DNA of 64,000 nucleotides from Ga0077527 sp964533495 (GTDB lineage Bacteria > Pseudomonadota > Gammaproteobacteria > Burkholderiales > SG8-41): assembly GCA_964533495.1 (NCBI GenBank), contig CAZHJU010000002.1:1-64000 (forward strand), in the 5' to 3' direction. Positions 9,398 through 17,482 of this stretch are shown here, piece by piece (position 1 is the stretch's first letter; each line of letters opens with the position of its first letter). Below the pieces are notes generated by a model, which was not told the DNA's origin, made no database searches, and worked only from the letters and a program-made list of their open reading frames with translations. A program made the translations under genes and the position numbers.

Positions 9398-9591
9398 GTC
9401 GATCCCCCTCGGTTCAATGGCCTGCGACGGCCGTGAATGAAAGCACCGCGCCGTCGGCAGCCTGGCCGGCGCATGATCCCGCCCGCATCATAGCCGACGG
9501 TGGGCCGCCTCCCCGGACCGCGGCGATGTGGCTTGCCCCCCGGCTCCCGCAGTAAGCTTCGGCCTTTACATTCGACCCGGACCCGTCACCC

Positions 9592-10506
9592 ATGCCCTCC
9601 CGACGCTCCTTCCTGTCCCTCATCGCCGCCGCCTCGGCCTTTCAATCCCTCGCCGCGCGCGCCCAGGAACTGTTTTCGCCCTTCGTCGGCAGCGATCCCG
9701 AAAACGTCGAACGCATGGTCAGGATCGCGGCGCCGGCCGACGGCGAAACCGTGATCGACCTCGGCTCCGGCGACGGACGCATCGTGTTCGCCGCATTGCG
9801 CAACCGTCCGGGCGTGCGCGGCATCGGCGTCGACATCAACGCCGGCCTGGTCGCCAAGGCCGGCGCCGCCGCCGTCGCACAGAAACTCGGCGACCGGGTG
9901 CAATTCCTGCACCAGAACGTCTTCGATGCCGATCTCGGCAAGGTCGACGTGATCTTCATGTGGCTGTTTCCCGAACTGATGCGCCTGCTGCGCCCGAAAA
10001 TCCTCACCCAGGCGCGCCCCGGCACCCGCGTCGTCGCCGCCACCTGGGACATGGGTTCCTGGCCTGCCGACGTGACCGAAGAGCAGACCGGATCGTTCAC
10101 GACCGTCCGCCTGTGGCACGTCCCGGCGCGCATCGGCGGCTTCTGGGAATGGGAAGTGAACATCGGCGGCACCAGCCATCGTTTCGAAGCTCTGGTCGAG
10201 CAGCACATGCAGCAGGTCGAAGGCGCCGTGCGCGTCGGCAACCAGCGCCAGCTGCTCCAGGGCGCCGAGCTGCGCGGCACTGCGCTGAAATGGCAGTTGA
10301 ACATGACGCTGCCCGGAAGCGGCTACACCCGGATCACTTTCGAAGGCCAGGTCCGGGACGACGTCATCGAAGGCACGATGGACGTCTATCATCCGGTGCG
10401 TGAAGAGGACGAACTGGAATCGCTCAAGCGCACCCGCCTGCCGTGGCAGGCACGGCGCGCCGCCACGACCGGTTATTTCGCGCCGACCGGAACCCAGATT
10501 TCCTGA
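9592..10506 (+). CDS. Class I SAM-dependent methyltransferase-like protein with N-terminal export signal
   Basis: 304 residues. The N-terminus MPSRRSFLSLIAAASA followed by ARAQE looks like a Tat-type signal with a signal peptidase site. It continues into a Rossmann methyltransferase core (about residues 35-165) with the SAM motif VIDLGSGDGRIV, the acidic IGVDIN and a VDVIFMWLF strand, resembling the FAM173/ATPSc-lysine methyltransferase group. Residues 180-304 form a beta-rich domain (GGFWEWEVNIGG, GYTRITFEGQV) of unknown role. The combination is odd because SAM is cytoplasmic. The signal may be non-functional, or the domain may have lost catalysis. The substrate is unknown. Confidence 0.7.
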   Translation: MPSRRSFLSLIAAASAFQSLAARAQELFSPFVGSDPENVERMVRIAAPADGETVIDLGSGDGRIVFAALRNRPGVRGIGVDINAGLVAKAGAAAVAQKLGDRVQFLHQNVFDADLGKVDVIFMWLFPELMRLLRPKILTQARPGTRVVAATWDMGSWPADVTEEQTGSFTTVRLWHVPARIGGFWEWEVNIGGTSHRFEALVEQHMQQVEGAVRVGNQRQLLQGAELRGTALKWQLNMTLPGSGYTRITFEGQVRDDVIEGTMDVYHPVREEDELESLKRTRLPWQARRAATTGYFAPTGTQIS

Positions 10507-10532
10507 GCCCCGGCGGCACGCCGGCGGGCTCA
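10504..10532. terminator. Hairpin spanning two convergent stop codons
   Basis: TGAGCCC (10504-10510) pairs with GGGCTCA (10526-10532), with an inner GGCG/CGCC stem. The outer arms contain the TGA of the methyltransferase-like gene and the reverse-strand stop of the DedA-rhodanese gene. There is no T-tract on either side, so it is only a possible bidirectional terminator. Confidence 0.35.
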
Positions 10533-11468
10533 GGGATCGAAGGTCTCGGTGACCCCGCCTTCGGCGATCCACGCCTCGATCCCGCCTTCGAGCGGCCTCA
10601 CCCGGGCAAACCCGCGGTCCATCAGGATGCGGGCAACGCGCGCCGCGCTGGCCTCGTTGGGACAACTGCAGTAGACCACCACATCCCTGTCCGGCGGCAG
10701 GCCGGGCAACGCCGCGGCCGCGTCCTCGAGATTGACGGCAACCGCGCCGGGAATGCGCCGCGGATCGAGCCGGCGCACGGTCGCCGAACGCACGTCGATC
10801 ACCACCGGCGGCACTGTCCCCTCCAGCAGTTCGCGCAACTCCGCGACGCTCATTCTCGCCGCGCGCAGCATGCGCAGGAACAGGTAGCGCTGGACCGCCT
10901 TCATCGCGACATAGGCGGCCGCGAGTCCCCCGAGCAGCAGCAGGGCGCCGGTCCCCAGTTCCGCAAACCATGCCAGCACGCGCTCCACTTCGGCATGGAA
11001 AACCGCGCCGATCAGCACCGGCGCGGCGGCCCACAGCAGCGCTCCGGCCGTGCTGTACAGCAGGAACGGCCGCAGGCCGAGCCGCATCGCGCCGGCCAAC
11101 GGCGGCGCCACGGTGGCGAAACCTGGGATGTATTTGGACAGCACCAGTGAAGAGGCGCCCCAGCGTTCGAAGATGGTTTCGGTCTGCTTGACGCAGGAAT
11201 CGGGCTCGACGGCAATGCGGCATAACGTGCGCAGCACCCGGTGGCCATAGCGCCGGCCGGCGAAGTACCAGGGCAGGTGGCCGAGCAGCGTGGCGGACAC
11301 CGCCGCCAGCAGCAGCACGGCATAACCGAAGTCCCCCTGCGCCGCGAACGCGCCGGCCACCACCAGCATCGGCACGGCCGGCACCGGCAGGCCCAGCTGC
11401 GTCAGCAGCACGTTGGCAAAGACGATGAGCAGCCCGTGCTGTGCCAGCAGGCCGTTCAGTTCATGCAT
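10530..11468 (-). CDS. DedA/VTT-family membrane protein fused to a C-terminal rhodanese domain
   Basis: 312 residues. Residues 1-195 are a DedA (SNARE-associated/VTT) domain with several hydrophobic segments and the family motif YIPGFATVAPPLAGAM. DedA proteins are linked to lipid scrambling, undecaprenyl-phosphate recycling and membrane potential. Residues 205-305 form a rhodanese with VVIDVRS and an active-site-like loop VVYCSCPNEAS, where the first Cys is at the persulfide position. The rhodanese should face the cytoplasm. The fusion suggests that thiol or sulfur chemistry modulates the membrane domain, but the role is unknown. Confidence 0.85.
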   Translation of the reverse strand: MHELNGLLAQHGLLIVFANVLLTQLGLPVPAVPMLVVAGAFAAQGDFGYAVLLLAAVSATLLGHLPWYFAGRRYGHRVLRTLCRIAVEPDSCVKQTETIFERWGASSLVLSKYIPGFATVAPPLAGAMRLGLRPFLLYSTAGALLWAAAPVLIGAVFHAEVERVLAWFAELGTGALLLLGGLAAAYVAMKAVQRYLFLRMLRAARMSVAELRELLEGTVPPVVIDVRSATVRRLDPRRIPGAVAVNLEDAAAALPGLPPDRDVVVYCSCPNEASAARVARILMDRGFARVRPLEGGIEAWIAEGGVTETFDP

Positions 11469-11537
11469 GGTGGAGATTCCCCGGTGATGCGGCAGCCTGC
11501 GAAGATTCGCAGCTTACTCCATGCCGTGACCGGAGGG

Positions 11538-11970
11538 TCAGCCGGAACGGTAGGCATCCATGCCGATCACGCCGTAGGCATAACCGGAGTGAATGCGCCG
11601 CAGGGGCTCGCCCGGCAATGCCGCCCCCATGGCCGTGAACAATGGCAACAGATGCTCTTCGGTCGGATGGCGAGGATCAGCACGCCCTCGTCGCGCAGCG
11701 GCCGCAGCAGCTCGCCCAGCCGCCAGTGGTGCGCCGGTCCGAGCGCTGTCTGCACCGACAGCTGCGTCACGGGAATGTCCGCCGCGGGATGAATCAGGGA
11801 CAGCGGCACCCGGGCGCCGCGGTCTCCCAGTGCGCGGACACCGCGAGGATCGCACGCGGCCGCGGTAGCGCGGCGCCGAGTTCCGCAAGGAAACCGCGGG
11901 TGGGCCCCGGCTCCAGCGCGAGCGTGGGCGCACCGTGAGACACGAACACGGCCGGCTGGCGCACGGTCAT
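11538..11970 (-). pseudogene. Decayed DODA-type extradiol dioxygenase (YgiD-like) with two internal deletions
   Basis: Read leftward from the ATG at 11970, the sequence starts well (VFVSHGAPTLALEPG, then AVSAHWETAAPG). It then shifts frame into VPLSLIHPAADIPVTQLSVQ and RDEGVLILA, and shifts again into HPTEEHLLPLFTAMGAA and SGYAYGVIGMDAYRSG, the normal family C-terminus. The remaining 433 nt compare with about 780 nt for an intact gene. The gaps fall after ETAAPG and after VLILA, removing the middle of the metal-binding domain. It cannot encode a working enzyme. Confidence 0.85.
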
Positions 11971-11995
11971 GACGGCATGCTCCGCAACCCGCGGC

Positions 11996-12547
11996 TCAGG
12001 CCGCGAGTTTCTTCACCCACGCCGCGTAACGGTCCACCCAGCCCTGCACGAAGGCGCGGCTGTCCGCCCCGATGCCGCCGCCGGCGTCGAACAGGCCGTC
12101 CTTCGCCTGCAGGAACACCTCGGGCTGGCCCAGCACCGGCACGTCGAGGTAGGCGAGGATGTTGCGCAGGTGCTGCTGCGCCAGCGCGGTGCCGATGGCG
12201 CCCACCGACACGCCCAGCACGCCCGCGGGCTTGCCGCCCCAGACGCTTTTCCCCCAGGGCCGCGAGGCGTGGTCGATCGCGTTCTTCAGCACGCCGGGAA
12301 TCGAGCGGTTGTATTCCGGCGTCAGGAACAGCAGGCCGTCCGCCTCCGCGATCTCCTTGCGCAGGCGCGTCACCGCGGCGGCGGGATTGCCGTCGTCGTC
12401 CTGGTTGTAGAGCGGCAGATCGTCGATGCGCACGGTCCTGAACGAAAACTCCGGCGGCGCGAGTTTCACCAGCGCGTCGGCCAGTTTCCGGTTGAGGGAA
12501 TCCTTGCGGATGCTGCCGACGATCACGGCGATGTTGTAGCGTTTCAT
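11996..12547 (-). CDS. NADPH-dependent FMN reductase (chromate/quinone reductase type)
   Basis: 183 residues, flavodoxin-like. AVIVGSIRKDSLNRKLA is the FMN phosphate loop, LFLTPEYNRSIPGVLKNAID is the second family signature, and GVSVGAIGTALAQQHLR closes the site. Such enzymes reduce quinones, azo dyes or chromate by two electrons. AAAGGAAA precedes the ATG. It lies 48 nt downstream of the pirin gene on the same strand and is probably co-transcribed with it. A LysR-pirin-FMN reductase arrangement suggests response to an electrophilic or redox-active compound (inference). Confidence 0.9.
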   Translation of the reverse strand: MKRYNIAVIVGSIRKDSLNRKLADALVKLAPPEFSFRTVRIDDLPLYNQDDDGNPAAAVTRLRKEIAEADGLLFLTPEYNRSIPGVLKNAIDHASRPWGKSVWGGKPAGVLGVSVGAIGTALAQQHLRNILAYLDVPVLGQPEVFLQAKDGLFDAGGGIGADSRAFVQGWVDRYAAWVKKLAA

Positions 12548-12595
12548 GGCATTTCCTTTCAGGGTGTCGATTGAGCGTTTTACTGTTTACCAGTT

Positions 12596-13291
12596 TCAGG
12601 GCAGGTCGAACACCAATACTTCGGCGCCCTCGCCCGCCTCGATGCGGATCATGCCCGCGTCCGTCTTCAGCGCGTCGCCGGCGCGCAGGCGCTGGCCGTT
12701 GACGGTGACGCTGCCGCGCGCGACATGGACGTAGCCGCGGCGGCCGGCCGCGATCGCCAATTCGGCGGCCTCGCCGGCGCCGAACAGGCCCGCGTACAGG
12801 AACGCGTCCTGGTTCATGCTGACCGAACCGTCGCGGCCGTCCGGCGACACGATCAGGCGCAGCCGGCCGCGTTTCTCGTCCGCGGAGAAATGCTTCTGCT
12901 CGTACGACGGCCTGATGCCGGTGAACTTCGGCTCGATCCAGATCTGCAGGAAATGCGTCGTCCCCGACTGGCTGTGATTGTGTTCGGAATGGCGCACGCC
13001 GCTGCCGGCGCTCATGCGCTGCACGTCGCCGGGCACGATCGCCGAGCCGTTGCCCATCGAGTCCTGATGGGCCAGCGCGCCGTCGAGCACGTAGCTGATG
13101 ATTTCCATGTCGCGGTGGCCGTGGGTGCCGAAACCGGCGCCCGCCTGCACGCGGTCCTCGTTGATCACCCGCAGCGGGCCGTAGCCCATGTGTTCGGGAT
13201 CGTGGTAACCGGCGAACGAAAAGCTGTGGTACGAATCCAGCCAGCCATGGTTGGCATGGCCGCGGTCTTCACTCTTGCGCAGGTTCAGCAT
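12596..13291 (-). CDS. Pirin-family bicupin protein (YhhW-like)
   Basis: 231 residues, typical pirin length. MLNLRKSEDRGHANHGWLDS is the characteristic start. The metal-binding cupin motif is visible as FGTHGHRDMEIISYVLDG, with HSEHNHS further on. Some YhhW-like pirins show quercetin 2,3-dioxygenase activity; the physiological substrate is usually unknown. AAAGGAAACGCC precedes the ATG, almost the same leader as in the FMN reductase gene. It is divergent from the LysR regulator gene at 13478 and probably under its control. Confidence 0.9.
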   Translation of the reverse strand: MLNLRKSEDRGHANHGWLDSYHSFSFAGYHDPEHMGYGPLRVINEDRVQAGAGFGTHGHRDMEIISYVLDGALAHQDSMGNGSAIVPGDVQRMSAGSGVRHSEHNHSQSGTTHFLQIWIEPKFTGIRPSYEQKHFSADEKRGRLRLIVSPDGRDGSVSMNQDAFLYAGLFGAGEAAELAIAAGRRGYVHVARGSVTVNGQRLRAGDALKTDAGMIRIEAGEGAEVLVFDLP

Positions 13292-13372
13292 GGCGTTTCC
13301 TTTCCGGTCGGTGCATCCCGCGATGCGATGAATGGCATCCTAGGCCGTCGTTCCGGCGCCGGAAACCGGAAG

Positions 13373-13395
13373 ATTTTGACAGTCTCAGTCAAAAT
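13373..13395. promoter_or_regulatory. Inverted repeat, candidate LysR operator between pirin and LysR genes
   Basis: Perfect 8-bp arms ATTTTGAC (13373-13380) and GTCAAAAT (13388-13395) around a 7-nt spacer. It lies about 80 bp from each of the two divergent start codons. Size, symmetry and position suit a LysR-type recognition site controlling both directions. Assignment to this regulator is inference. Confidence 0.6.
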
Positions 13396-13415
13396 TAATG
13401 AATAATTTTTATATT

Positions 13416-13433
13416 TAAAAACAAATATTTATG
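13416..13433 (-). repeat. AT-rich repeat, divergent copy G
   Basis: TAAAAACAAATATTTATG matches the 24725 copy at 15 of 18 positions. It lies inside a longer AT-rich patch (about 13370-13465) upstream of the LysR gene and, unlike the others, is not next to a stop codon. It may be chance similarity in an AT-rich promoter. Confidence 0.3.
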
Positions 13434-13477
13434 ATAAATTAGCATAATCTTATTAAATTTTATCGACAAGAAACCGG

Positions 13478-14395
13478 ATGCGCCTGACACTGGATGCCCT
13501 GCTCGCCATCGACGCCATCGACCGCCGGGGCAGCTTCGCCGCCGCCGCGCACGAGCTGCACCGCGTGCCCTCGGCGCTGACCTACACCGTGCAGAAACTC
13601 GAGGAAGACCTCGACGTCCTGCTGTTCGACCGCCGCGGCCATCGCGCGAAACTCACCCCGGCGGGACGCGCGCTGCTGGAGGAAGGCCGCCATCTGCTGC
13701 GCGCGGCCGGCGAACTCGAGGCGCGGGTCAAGCGCGTCGCCACCGGCTGGGAAGCGGAACTGCGCATCGTCTACGACGGCCTGCTGCCGGCCGCGGCGAT
13801 GCTGCAGCTCGCGCGCGATTTCTACGCGCAGAACGCCGACACCCGGCTGCGCTTCAACGCCGAGGTGCTCGGCGGCTGCTGGGACGCGCTGGCCTCGGGC
13901 CGCGCCGACCTCGCCATCGGCGCATCCGGCGAGGGCCCGTCCGGCGGCGGCTACCAGACGCGGCCGCTGGGCGAAATCGACTGGGAATTCGCGGTGGCGC
14001 CGTCGCATCCGCTGGCGCAGGCCGAAGAGCCGCTGACCCGCGCCGACATCCTCGCCCATCGCGCCGTGGTCGTCGCCGACAGCTCGCGCAGCCTGCCGCC
14101 GCGCACGACCGGACTGCTGTCGGGCCAGGACGCCCTGACCATCTCGGACGCCGCCTCCAAGCTGCAGGCGCAGGCGATGGGGCTGGGCGTGGGTTACCTG
14201 CCGCAATGCCTGGCCGCCGCCGCGGTCGCGCGCGGCGAACTGGTCATCAGGAAAACCGAGGAGCCCAAGGTGAGCCAGATGCTGCACCTCGCCTGGCGCA
14301 CCGCGCACCGCGGCAAGGCGCTGCGCTGGTTCACCGGGCAGGTCTGCGCGCCGGGCTGGCTCGACCGCGCGCTGGAGAGCTGCGGCGGCGGATGA
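13478..14395 (+). CDS. LysR-family transcriptional regulator
   Basis: 305 residues, standard LysR length. The N-terminal winged helix-turn-helix has RRGSFAAAAHELHRVPSALTYTVQKLEEDL and LFDRRGHRAKLTPAG. A periplasmic-binding-protein-like effector domain follows from about residue 90. It is divergent from the pirin-FMN reductase pair, with an inverted repeat in the shared promoter region, so it probably controls that pair and itself. The effector is unknown. The end is 4 nt from the convergent RND permease stop. Confidence 0.92.
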   Translation: MRLTLDALLAIDAIDRRGSFAAAAHELHRVPSALTYTVQKLEEDLDVLLFDRRGHRAKLTPAGRALLEEGRHLLRAAGELEARVKRVATGWEAELRIVYDGLLPAAAMLQLARDFYAQNADTRLRFNAEVLGGCWDALASGRADLAIGASGEGPSGGGYQTRPLGEIDWEFAVAPSHPLAQAEEPLTRADILAHRAVVVADSSRSLPPRTTGLLSGQDALTISDAASKLQAQAMGLGVGYLPQCLAAAAVARGELVIRKTEEPKVSQMLHLAWRTAHRGKALRWFTGQVCAPGWLDRALESCGGG

Positions 14396-14399
14396 AGGC

Positions 14400-17300
14400 T
14401 CAGTGCGCCGGCGTGACGGCCGGCTGCGCGTCGTCCGCGGGCTTGCGCTCGCCGACGATGAAGGTGTACGCCACCGGCACCACGAACAGCGTGAACAGCG
14501 TGCCCAGGCTCATGCCGCCGACGATCACCCAGCCGATCGCCGAGCGCGACTCGGCGCCGGCGCCGGTGGCGATCGCCAGCGGCACCGCGCCGAGCACGGT
14601 CGCCGCGGTGGTCATCAGGATCGGCCGCAGGCGCAGCGCGCAGGCCTCGACCAGCGCGGAAATCTTCTCGCGCCCCTGGTCGCGCAGCTGATTGGTGAAC
14701 TCGACGATCAGGATGCCGTTCTTGGTGATCAGGCCGATCAGCATCACCAGCCCGATCTGGCTGTAGACGTTGAGCGTGCCGCCGGTGAGCTTGATCACCA
14801 GCAGCGCGCCGGTCACCGCCAGCGGCACCGTCAGCATGATCACCAGCGGGCCGCGGAAACTCTCGAACTGGGCCGCCAGCACGAGGTAGATGAAGGCCAG
14901 CGCCAGCACGAAAATCAGGTAGAGCTGCTGCCCCGATTCGCGGAACTCGCGCGACTGCCCGTCGAGCGTGGTCTGGTATTCCGGCGTCAGCGCCCCGGCC
15001 GCGGCGGCCTCCATCGCGTCCAGCGCCTCGGACAGCGAGTAGCCGGGCGTCACGTTCGCCGAGATGATCGCCGCGCGCAGCCGGTTGAAGTGATTCAACT
15101 CCTTCGGCGCGACAGTCTCGCGCACGCTCACCAGGTTCGACAGCTGGGTGATGCCGCCCGCGGCGCCGCGCACGTAGATCGACGTCAGGTCGGTCGGCTG
15201 CCGGCGGTCCTTGTCCTCCAGCCGGACGATGACGTCGTACTGCTTGCCCTCGCGTTTGAAGCGCGTGACCTGGCGCCCGCCGAGCAGGGTTTCCATCGTC
15301 CGGCCGATGGTCTCCACCTGGATGCCCAGCGCCGCCGCCTTCTCGCGGTCGATGTCGACCGCGAGCTGCGGCTTGTTGAGCTTGAGGTCGCTGTCGACGT
15401 TGGCCAGCGCCGGCGACTGCCGCGCCTTCGCCATCAGCGCGCCGACCTTGCGGTCGAGATCCTCGTACGAGTTGCCCTGCACCACGAACTGCACCGGCGG
15501 ATTGCGGAAGCTCTGCCCCAGCGACGGCGGATTGACCGGAAACGCCAGCACGCCCGGCATCCGGGAGAACATCTGCGGCGCGATCGACGCGGTGACCTGC
15601 TGCGTGCTGCGTTCGCGCTCGCTCCAGTCCGACAGGCGGACGAAGGACAGCGCGAAATTGACCGGATTCGGCCGCTCGAGGCCCGGCGCGACCGACACGA
15701 AATAGGAGGTGATCTCCGGCACGTCGGCGTAGATGCCTTCCCAGAGACGGGCGTAGTCGTCGGTGTATTCCTTGGTCGCTCCCTCGGGCGCCGACATCAC
15801 GCCGATGAAGAAGCCGCGGTCCTCCAGCGGCGACAGTTCGGAGCGGATCGACAGGAACAGCGCCGAGCCGCCCGCGGCGACCAGCAGGAACAGCGCGACC
15901 ACCACGCCGCGCCGCGCGAGGCAGAAGCGCAGCAGGCGGTCGTAGCCCGCGGCCATGCCCTCGAAGAAACGCTCCAGCGCGTTGTAGATGCGGCCGTGCG
16001 AGGCCTCGTGGCGCAGCAGCTTCGAGCACATCATCGGCGTCAGCGTCAGCGCGACGAATCCGGACACCACCACCGCCGAGGCCACGGTCAGTGCGAACTC
16101 GAGGAACAGGCGCCCGGTGTTGCCGGTGGCGAAGGCCAGCGGCGCGAACACCGCCGCGAGCGTCACGGTCATCGCCACCACGGCGAAGGCGATCTCGCGC
16201 CCGCCCTTCAGCGCCGCCTCGAAGGGGCGCATGCCGTCCTCGATGTGGCGGTGGATGTTCTCGAGCACGACGATGGCGTCGTCGACGACCAGGCCGACCG
16301 CGAGCACGATGCCCAGCAGCGTCAGCACGTTGATCGAGAAGCCCATGATCCAGATCAGGAAAAAGGCGCCGATCAGCGACACCGGGATGGTGACGAAGGG
16401 GATCAGCGTCGCCCGCACCGAGCGCAGGAACAGGAAGATCACCAGCACCACCAGCGCCAGCGCCTCGGCCATCACCTTGTAGACCGAGGTGATCGACTTC
16501 TCGATGAAGATCGAGGTGTCGAAGGCGACCGCGATCTGCATGCCCCGCGGCAGCGCCGCCGCGACCTTCGGCATCTCCGCCTTCACCGCCTGCGCCACCG
16601 CCAGCGTGTTCGCGGTGGACTGCTTGACGATGCCGAGGCCGACGGCCGGATTGCCGTTGACGCGCAGGATGTTGCGGTCGTCCACCGCGCCCAGCTCGGC
16701 GCGCCCGATGTCGGAGAGCCGCACCGGGTAGCCCTTCACCTCGCGGATGATCAGCTGGTTGAACTGGGCCGGCGTGCGCAGGTCGGATTCCGACAACACC
16801 GTGAATTCGCGCTGGCTGCTTTCGATCCGCCCCGAAGGCACCTCGACGTTCTGGCGGCGCAGCGCGTCCTCGACGTCCTGCGGCGTCAGCGCGTAGGCGG
16901 CGAGGCGCTCGCGGTCGAGCCAGATGCGCATCGCGTAACGCCGCTCACCGCCGATCATCACCGAGGCGACCCCGGGCAGCGTCTTCAGGCGGTCGGCGAC
17001 GAAACGGTCGGCGTAGTCGGAAATCTCCAGCGGACTGTGCTGCTCCGAAAACAGCCGCAGCCACATGATCGCCTGCGCGTCGGCCTCGACCTTGGAAATG
17101 ATCGGCTCGTCGACTTCGTCGGGCAGGCGGCCGCGGGCGCGCGACACGCGGTCGCGCACGTCGTTGGCGGCGAGGTCGGGATCGCGGTCGTTGGTGAATT
17201 CGACGGTGATCTGGCTGACCTCCTCGCGGCTCACCGACTTCATCGTTTTCACGCCCTCGATGCCGGAGATGCTGTCCTCCAGCGGCTGCGTGACCTGCGA

Positions 17301-17480
17301 CTCGATGACCTGCGGGCTCGCGCCGGTGTAGATCGTGCGCACCGAGACCACCGGGGAATCGATCTTCGGATACTCGCGCACCGTCAGCCGGTCGAAGGAG
17401 ATGATGCCGATCAGCATGATCAGCAGGCTCATCACCGTGGCCAGCACGGGACGCCGGACGGACAGTTCCGGAAGGACCAT
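14400..17480 (-). CDS. RND efflux permease, HAE1 family, second system
   Basis: 1026 residues. The start MVLPELSVRRPVLATVMSLL with YPKIDSPVVSVRT differs from AcrB-type pumps and resembles MexK/VexB/MdtB-like members. Proton-relay residues are present in GLVVDDAIVVLENIHRH and LITKNGILIVEFTNQL. Two periplasmic loops and twelve expected helices fit a complete pump. The gene begins 2 nt after the adaptor gene ends. No outer membrane channel follows, so the system probably shares a channel such as the one encoded at 7342. Substrates unknown. Confidence 0.94.
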   Translation of the reverse strand: MVLPELSVRRPVLATVMSLLIMLIGIISFDRLTVREYPKIDSPVVSVRTIYTGASPQVIESQVTQPLEDSISGIEGVKTMKSVSREEVSQITVEFTNDRDPDLAANDVRDRVSRARGRLPDEVDEPIISKVEADAQAIMWLRLFSEQHSPLEISDYADRFVADRLKTLPGVASVMIGGERRYAMRIWLDRERLAAYALTPQDVEDALRRQNVEVPSGRIESSQREFTVLSESDLRTPAQFNQLIIREVKGYPVRLSDIGRAELGAVDDRNILRVNGNPAVGLGIVKQSTANTLAVAQAVKAEMPKVAAALPRGMQIAVAFDTSIFIEKSITSVYKVMAEALALVVLVIFLFLRSVRATLIPFVTIPVSLIGAFFLIWIMGFSINVLTLLGIVLAVGLVVDDAIVVLENIHRHIEDGMRPFEAALKGGREIAFAVVAMTVTLAAVFAPLAFATGNTGRLFLEFALTVASAVVVSGFVALTLTPMMCSKLLRHEASHGRIYNALERFFEGMAAGYDRLLRFCLARRGVVVALFLLVAAGGSALFLSIRSELSPLEDRGFFIGVMSAPEGATKEYTDDYARLWEGIYADVPEITSYFVSVAPGLERPNPVNFALSFVRLSDWSERERSTQQVTASIAPQMFSRMPGVLAFPVNPPSLGQSFRNPPVQFVVQGNSYEDLDRKVGALMAKARQSPALANVDSDLKLNKPQLAVDIDREKAAALGIQVETIGRTMETLLGGRQVTRFKREGKQYDVIVRLEDKDRRQPTDLTSIYVRGAAGGITQLSNLVSVRETVAPKELNHFNRLRAAIISANVTPGYSLSEALDAMEAAAAGALTPEYQTTLDGQSREFRESGQQLYLIFVLALAFIYLVLAAQFESFRGPLVIMLTVPLAVTGALLVIKLTGGTLNVYSQIGLVMLIGLITKNGILIVEFTNQLRDQGREKISALVEACALRLRPILMTTAATVLGAVPLAIATGAGAESRSAIGWVIVGGMSLGTLFTLFVVPVAYTFIVGERKPADDAQPAVTPAH

Positions 17481-17482
17481 CG

